Assembly (NCBI GenBank): GCA_030679985.1 | Contig: JAUXSI010000045.1 | Location: 1 to 39,810 of the forward strand | Source of the DNA: Candidatus Moraniibacteriota bacterium | GTDB lineage: Bacteria; Patescibacteriota; Minisyncoccia; Moranbacterales; UBA2206 | Direction of reading: 5' to 3' | DNA: 39,810 bases | Shown: positions 36,701 through 39,810 of the stretch, piece by piece | Numbering within the stretch: the first letter of the stretch is position 1 | Layout of the letters: every line of letters starts with the position of its first letter | Program-made: the position numbers and the translations under genes | The notes under the pieces: model-generated | What the model saw: the letters and a program-made list of their open reading frames with translations, nothing else | What the model was told of the DNA's origin: nothing | The model's database searches: none

Positions 36701-37240
36701 ATGGATCCTGTGGCTCTTCATTATGTCCCAAGGGAAGTCCAGGATCTTTTCTGGACGATTAAGAGGGTTGTAACCCATATTCCGCAGGAGAAAGTTGTTC
36801 TGCGAAAAAACAGAAGTGGTAGTGATGTGATAATATCCTGCCACATTCTCTGTCGAGCACTGGAATATTTTTTTCCGGTTTCCTGCCAGGACGGCTATTT
36901 TGGCAAAATCCACTCTCATTCATGGTTGCTGTCAAAGTCGCGTTGGCCTGTCCTCTCGTATTTCTACGATAAGTATATCATTGATCCTTACCCTTGCGCT
37001 GTAGCAAGCGGACCGATGCTTGTTGTGAAAGAACGACATACTGCTTGGCACAGTCTTTACAAGGAAGATGATCTGTCCTTCTTAAGAATGGACAAGGACT
37101 ATATTTGTCCCAACGACGTCTTCTTAGTCGCACAAATGATTCAGGAAATAATCACGCAACTGAAAATCAAAACGCCGTCTGATCTCCAACTTCGAACCTA
37201 CATGTCTGTCAGACAAATCAAATGGCTTTATGACAAGTGA
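36701..37240 (+). CDS. possible transglutaminase/papain-like protein
   Basis: 179 residues, soluble. In order it holds SCHILCRALEYFFP (Cys), GKIHSHSWLL (His-x-His-Trp) and YDKYIIDPYP (Asp), which is the Cys...His...Asp order and flanking pattern of transglutaminase-like cysteine enzymes. This assignment rests on that pattern only; I recognise no closer family. A strong Shine-Dalgarno (AAGGAG) precedes the ATG, unlike most genes here. A terminator follows at 37301-37341. It could also be a phage-type or toxin-related protein. Confidence 0.6.
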   Translation: MDPVALHYVPREVQDLFWTIKRVVTHIPQEKVVLRKNRSGSDVIISCHILCRALEYFFPVSCQDGYFGKIHSHSWLLSKSRWPVLSYFYDKYIIDPYPCAVASGPMLVVKERHTAWHSLYKEDDLSFLRMDKDYICPNDVFLVAQMIQEIITQLKIKTPSDLQLRTYMSVRQIKWLYDK

Positions 37241-37300
37241 TCTGCTTGAAGGAGGCCGAAAAAGTCCTCCGCGAATTTTATCTCAACGAACCCATTGAAT

Positions 37301-37341
37301 AAGAGCAGCCCGTGCCATGCGCGGCCAACTGCTCTTTTTTT
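37301..37341 (+). terminator. terminator after the transglutaminase-like gene
   Basis: AAGAGCAG, GC-rich loop, CTGCTCTT followed by T6. It lies between converging genes. Confidence 0.75.
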
Positions 37342-37359
37342 TAAACTTATAACTAAGAT

Positions 37360-39114
37360 TTATTTTTTTCGATTAGTATATTTCGTATGCAGCATTTCCT
37401 CCGCTTTTTCGCCGCCCGGTTTTCCCAGGAATTCTCTATATATATTTTTCACCACCGGATTTTCGTGCGATTTTCGAATCGGCATATCTTTGTCGCGCGC
37501 TATTATGCCTTTGATCCTGGCGCTTCTTATTTTCGGATTTGCCGGAATAGGCTGTCCCCCGCCCCCGATGCAGCCGTTGGGACAGGCCATAACTTCGATA
37601 AAATCGTAATGCGCTTTTCCGGATTTGAGATCTTCCAGCAACTTTTTGGCGTTTCGAATTTCGTGTACCACCGCCACCCGCAATTTCAGGCCATTGATTT
37701 CAATTTCGGCGCAGCGGATTCCCTCTTCTCCTCTGACAACCTCAAAATCGAGCCTGCCTAATTCTTCGCCGGTGATTTTTTCCACCGCCGTGCGAAGGGC
37801 CGCTTCCATTGCGCCACCGCTTGAGCCGAAAAGCACGCCTGCCCCGGTTGATATTCCCAAAGCCGGATCAAATTTTTTGTCTTTCAGTTTTGAGGGATCG
37901 ATTTTCTTTTTTCGGAGCAGTCTCGCCAGTTCCCGGATCGTGAGGACGATATCAACATCCCGATGTCCACTCGCGTTTATTTCCGGGCGGGCGGCTTCGT
38001 ATTTTTTCGAAGTGCAGGGCATAATGGAAACGGAAATAATGCTTTTTGGATCAAATTTTTCTTTTTGGGCGTAATAAGTTTTTATGAGAGGAGAGAGCAT
38101 CTGCTGGGGAGACTTGCAGCTTGAAAGATTGGGAATAAACTCCGGATAGTATTTTTCAATATACAATACCCATGAGGGGCAGCAGCTGGTGAACATCGGA
38201 AGAACATCTTTATTTTTGACGCGCCGGATAAGTTCCGTCGCTTCTTCAACGATCGTGAGATCCGCCCCGAGGATAGTATCAAAAACTTTATCGACTCCCA
38301 GAGCTTTGAGAGCCGCAACCAATTTTCCCTCCCAAAAAGTGCCCGGCGGCATCCCGAATTCTTCGGAAAAAGTGAAGCGGACCGAAGGCGCCGTTTGGAC
38401 AATCACCATTTTATTTGAATCCGCCAAAGCTTTTTCAAATTTCCCGATATCATCTTTTTCAGTGATGGCCGCCGTAGGGCAAACGACCGAGCACTGCCCG
38501 CAAAAAATGCAATCAAGCGGAATTTCATAAGGCGTTCCGACATTCGTTTTGGAACTGCGATAATTGAATCCGTATGCTTCAACTTTTTGCATATCCCGGC
38601 AAATCCGCACGCACCGGCGGCATTCAATGCAATACTGGCTGTCCCGGGCAATACTGGCGTTTTTTTCGTCCACTGCCACATGCGACCAGTTGTCTTTGAG
38701 GAGATCAAGTTCATCTTCGGATTTTAATTCTTTTCGGCGCGGGATAAATTTAAATTCATCAATATTATATTCTCGCGCCAGATCCTGAAGTTCGCAGCGT
38801 CCGTTTTTCCGGCACTGCGCGCATTTTCCCGCGTGATCCGCCCAGAGAAGTTCGAGATTTATTTTTCGAGCCTTATTCACGTTTTCCGTTTCCGTCAAAA
38901 CCTCGAGGCCCTCCGCAACTTTTTGCGCGCAAGAAGGAACCAAGCCCTTGTTTTGATTGGTTTCTACCAGGCACAGCCGGCAAACGCCCTCGCTCGGCAG
39001 AAGATCCGGATGCGCGCAAAGAACAGGAAGGCGGATGCCGTTTCGCTTGCAAACAGAGAGAATAGTATCGTCGTCTTCGCAGCTATAAAGTTTGTTATTT
39101 ATTTTAATCTTCAT
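37360..39114 (-). CDS. hydA: NAD-linked [FeFe] hydrogenase large subunit
   Basis: Produces or oxidises H2. 584 residues from ATG 39114 (MKIKINN); the track adds seven residues. Domains in order: N-terminal [2Fe-2S] ferredoxin (LPVLCAHPDLLPSEGVCRLC), a His-Cys [4Fe-4S] site (HAGKCAQCRKNGRC), two [4Fe-4S] ferredoxin repeats (CIECRRCVRICR, CIFCGQCSVVCP), then the H-cluster with TSCCPSW, MPCTSKKYEAARPE and EVMACPNGCIGGGGQP. All H-cluster cysteines are present. The layout is the NuoG-like group A type that works with a NuoF-like flavoprotein, here the gene next to it at 39234. So it probably re-oxidises NADH with H2 release, possibly by electron bifurcation; ferredoxin coupling cannot be seen. Confidence 0.95.
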   Translation of the reverse strand: MKIKINNKLYSCEDDDTILSVCKRNGIRLPVLCAHPDLLPSEGVCRLCLVETNQNKGLVPSCAQKVAEGLEVLTETENVNKARKINLELLWADHAGKCAQCRKNGRCELQDLAREYNIDEFKFIPRRKELKSEDELDLLKDNWSHVAVDEKNASIARDSQYCIECRRCVRICRDMQKVEAYGFNYRSSKTNVGTPYEIPLDCIFCGQCSVVCPTAAITEKDDIGKFEKALADSNKMVIVQTAPSVRFTFSEEFGMPPGTFWEGKLVAALKALGVDKVFDTILGADLTIVEEATELIRRVKNKDVLPMFTSCCPSWVLYIEKYYPEFIPNLSSCKSPQQMLSPLIKTYYAQKEKFDPKSIISVSIMPCTSKKYEAARPEINASGHRDVDIVLTIRELARLLRKKKIDPSKLKDKKFDPALGISTGAGVLFGSSGGAMEAALRTAVEKITGEELGRLDFEVVRGEEGIRCAEIEINGLKLRVAVVHEIRNAKKLLEDLKSGKAHYDFIEVMACPNGCIGGGGQPIPANPKIRSARIKGIIARDKDMPIRKSHENPVVKNIYREFLGKPGGEKAEEMLHTKYTNRKK

Positions 39115-39118
39115 AAAT

Positions 39119-39232
39119 TTTAACTCAAAGCGCAAAGTTCAAAGCTCAAAACCACAACTTAAAGCTCAAAGCTTATCTGGTTTTTAGTTTTGCGTTGTGG
39201 CTTTGCGTTTTGAGTTTTGAGTTTTGCGCTTA
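39119..39232. repeat. imperfect word-like inverted repeat between hydA and the NuoF-like gene
   Basis: The first half is made of near-repeats of 'aactcaaagc' and 'caaagctcaaa'; the second half is an imperfect reverse complement ('ttttgagttttgagttttgc'). It can fold into a long hairpin. It fills the intergenic space of a predicted operon. Same style as 6406-6453 and 14667-14756. Confidence 0.65.
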
Positions 39233-39233
39233 T

Positions 39234-39810
39234 TTAACGGAAAATTTCTTTTTCAAACATCTTTATAGCATCCGTCCAGGCGACAGCGGCAAATGACCCC
39301 AACGGGCAAAATGTCGTGTTTGAAAGCGTCCATAAAATATCTTCGATATTATTCCGGTCGCGCTCTTCCAGATCATTATTTTTGAGACGCTTGGCTATTT
39401 CCCGCATCCGATACGTCCCTTCCCGGCAGGGTATGCATTTTCCGCAGGATTCGCGATGAAAAAAATCCGCCCAGGAGAAAAGAAGGTTTTTGATATCGGT
39501 CATTTTATCGACCACAAGAATCGACCCGGCGCCAATCGGGTATTCAGAATTGCCATAAACGAAAGGCTGGTCCAGTTTTCCCCGCGGCATCAGGCGTCCG
39601 GACGCTCCTCCGATTTGCGCGAACCAGAATTCTTTTCCGTCTTCCAAACCCGCGCCATACAAAGAGTTAAAAATCAGTTCTTCGGCCGAAGTTCCCAGCG
39701 GAGCTTCGAAAATTCCTTTATTTTTCACCGCCCCCTCGAGCAAAAACAATTTTGTTCCCGGCGAAATGCTTGATCCGATTTTGGAATACACGCCGGCGCC
39801 GCGCCTTATG
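39234..39810 (-). CDS. NuoF/HydB-like NADH-binding subunit, 3' part
   Basis: Flavoprotein that passes electrons from NADH to the hydrogenase. The frame stays open past the track's GTG (39791) to the edge of the window, so the gene starts outside and the part seen here is the C-terminal half. It contains the SLBB-type beta region (GTSAEELIFNSLYG), GGASGRLMPRGKLDQ and the [4Fe-4S] binding SCGKCIPCREGTYRM with the last Cys in TTFCPLGSFAA. The C-terminal ferredoxin domain of some HydB proteins is absent. It lies 120 bases upstream of hydA with the word repeat between. FMN- and NADH-binding parts should be beyond the edge. Confidence 0.93.
   Translation of the reverse strand, partial: IRRGAGVYSKIGSSISPGTKLFLLEGAVKNKGIFEAPLGTSAEELIFNSLYGAGLEDGKEFWFAQIGGASGRLMPRGKLDQPFVYGNSEYPIGAGSILVVDKMTDIKNLLFSWADFFHRESCGKCIPCREGTYRMREIAKRLKNNDLEERDRNNIEDILWTLSNTTFCPLGSFAAVAWTDAIKMFEKEIFR

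Overview
This window most likely comes from a Candidate Phyla Radiation (Patescibacteria, Parcubacteria-like) bacterium. The reasons are indirect. Most genes start without a Shine-Dalgarno sequence. There are many small secreted or one-membrane-span proteins with no recognisable family. Intergenic space is rich in short palindromes and 'word-like' inverted repeats. The 23S-5S rRNA unit is not linked to a 16S gene and carries an insertion in the 23S. I have no database search behind this assignment. TGA, TAA and TAG all read naturally as stops, so the standard bacterial code fits.

Layout. 1-6000: two MltB-like lytic transglycosylase paralogues, ribosomal protein L25, a zinc-ribbon protein, RodA and a membrane-anchored cysteine-motif protein, all on the minus strand. 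6000-10050: a 5S and a 23S rRNA gene (minus) with their own consensus promoter at 10019-10047, an attenuator-like leader, a roughly 190-nt insertion in the 23S and a possible 52-codon membrane micro-ORF between 23S and 5S. 10070-14660: a P-loop kinase, the secE-nusG-rplK-rplA operon and gyrB. 14750-19660: a cell-surface block (a small membrane protein, three secreted proteins, one anchored lipid-facing or exported protein). 19840-27690: an accessory region with a short-chain dehydrogenase, two mosaic creatininase-family paralogues, two Nudix hydrolases, a cytidine-deaminase-like protein, a patatin, a UbiA-like membrane protein, a truncated cupin fragment and rlmN. 27970-34070: a glycan cassette (GH130, two GT4 glycosyltransferases, an (alpha/alpha)6-type partner), a small protein coupled to an APH-like phosphotransferase, and fossil 3' ends of a second GH130 and a second partner gene. 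34095-34420: tRNA-Asp, tRNA-Met and initiator tRNA. 34550-39810: an EamA-like half transporter, glutamine synthetase, a transglutaminase-like protein, an NAD-linked [FeFe] hydrogenase (HydA) and the 3' part of its NuoF/HydB-like partner, which runs off the window.

How the genes fit together. The left half is mostly housekeeping: peptidoglycan synthesis and remodelling, translation and replication. The right half suggests a fermentative cell that disposes of NADH electrons as H2, builds or salvages mannose-type glycans with a phosphorylase, and takes in nitrogen through glutamine synthetase.

The most unusual signals are: (i) the autonomous 23S-5S unit with two mutually exclusive leader hairpins; (ii) the fossil C-termini of a duplicated GH130 cassette; (iii) a small family of palindromes abutting stop codons, one of them at the break point of a truncated cupin gene; (iv) a conserved 26-nt motif upstream of creatininase and Nudix genes; (v) an initiator tRNA with A1:A72 instead of C1:A72; and (vi) a few genes with strong Shine-Dalgarno sequences among neighbours that have none.
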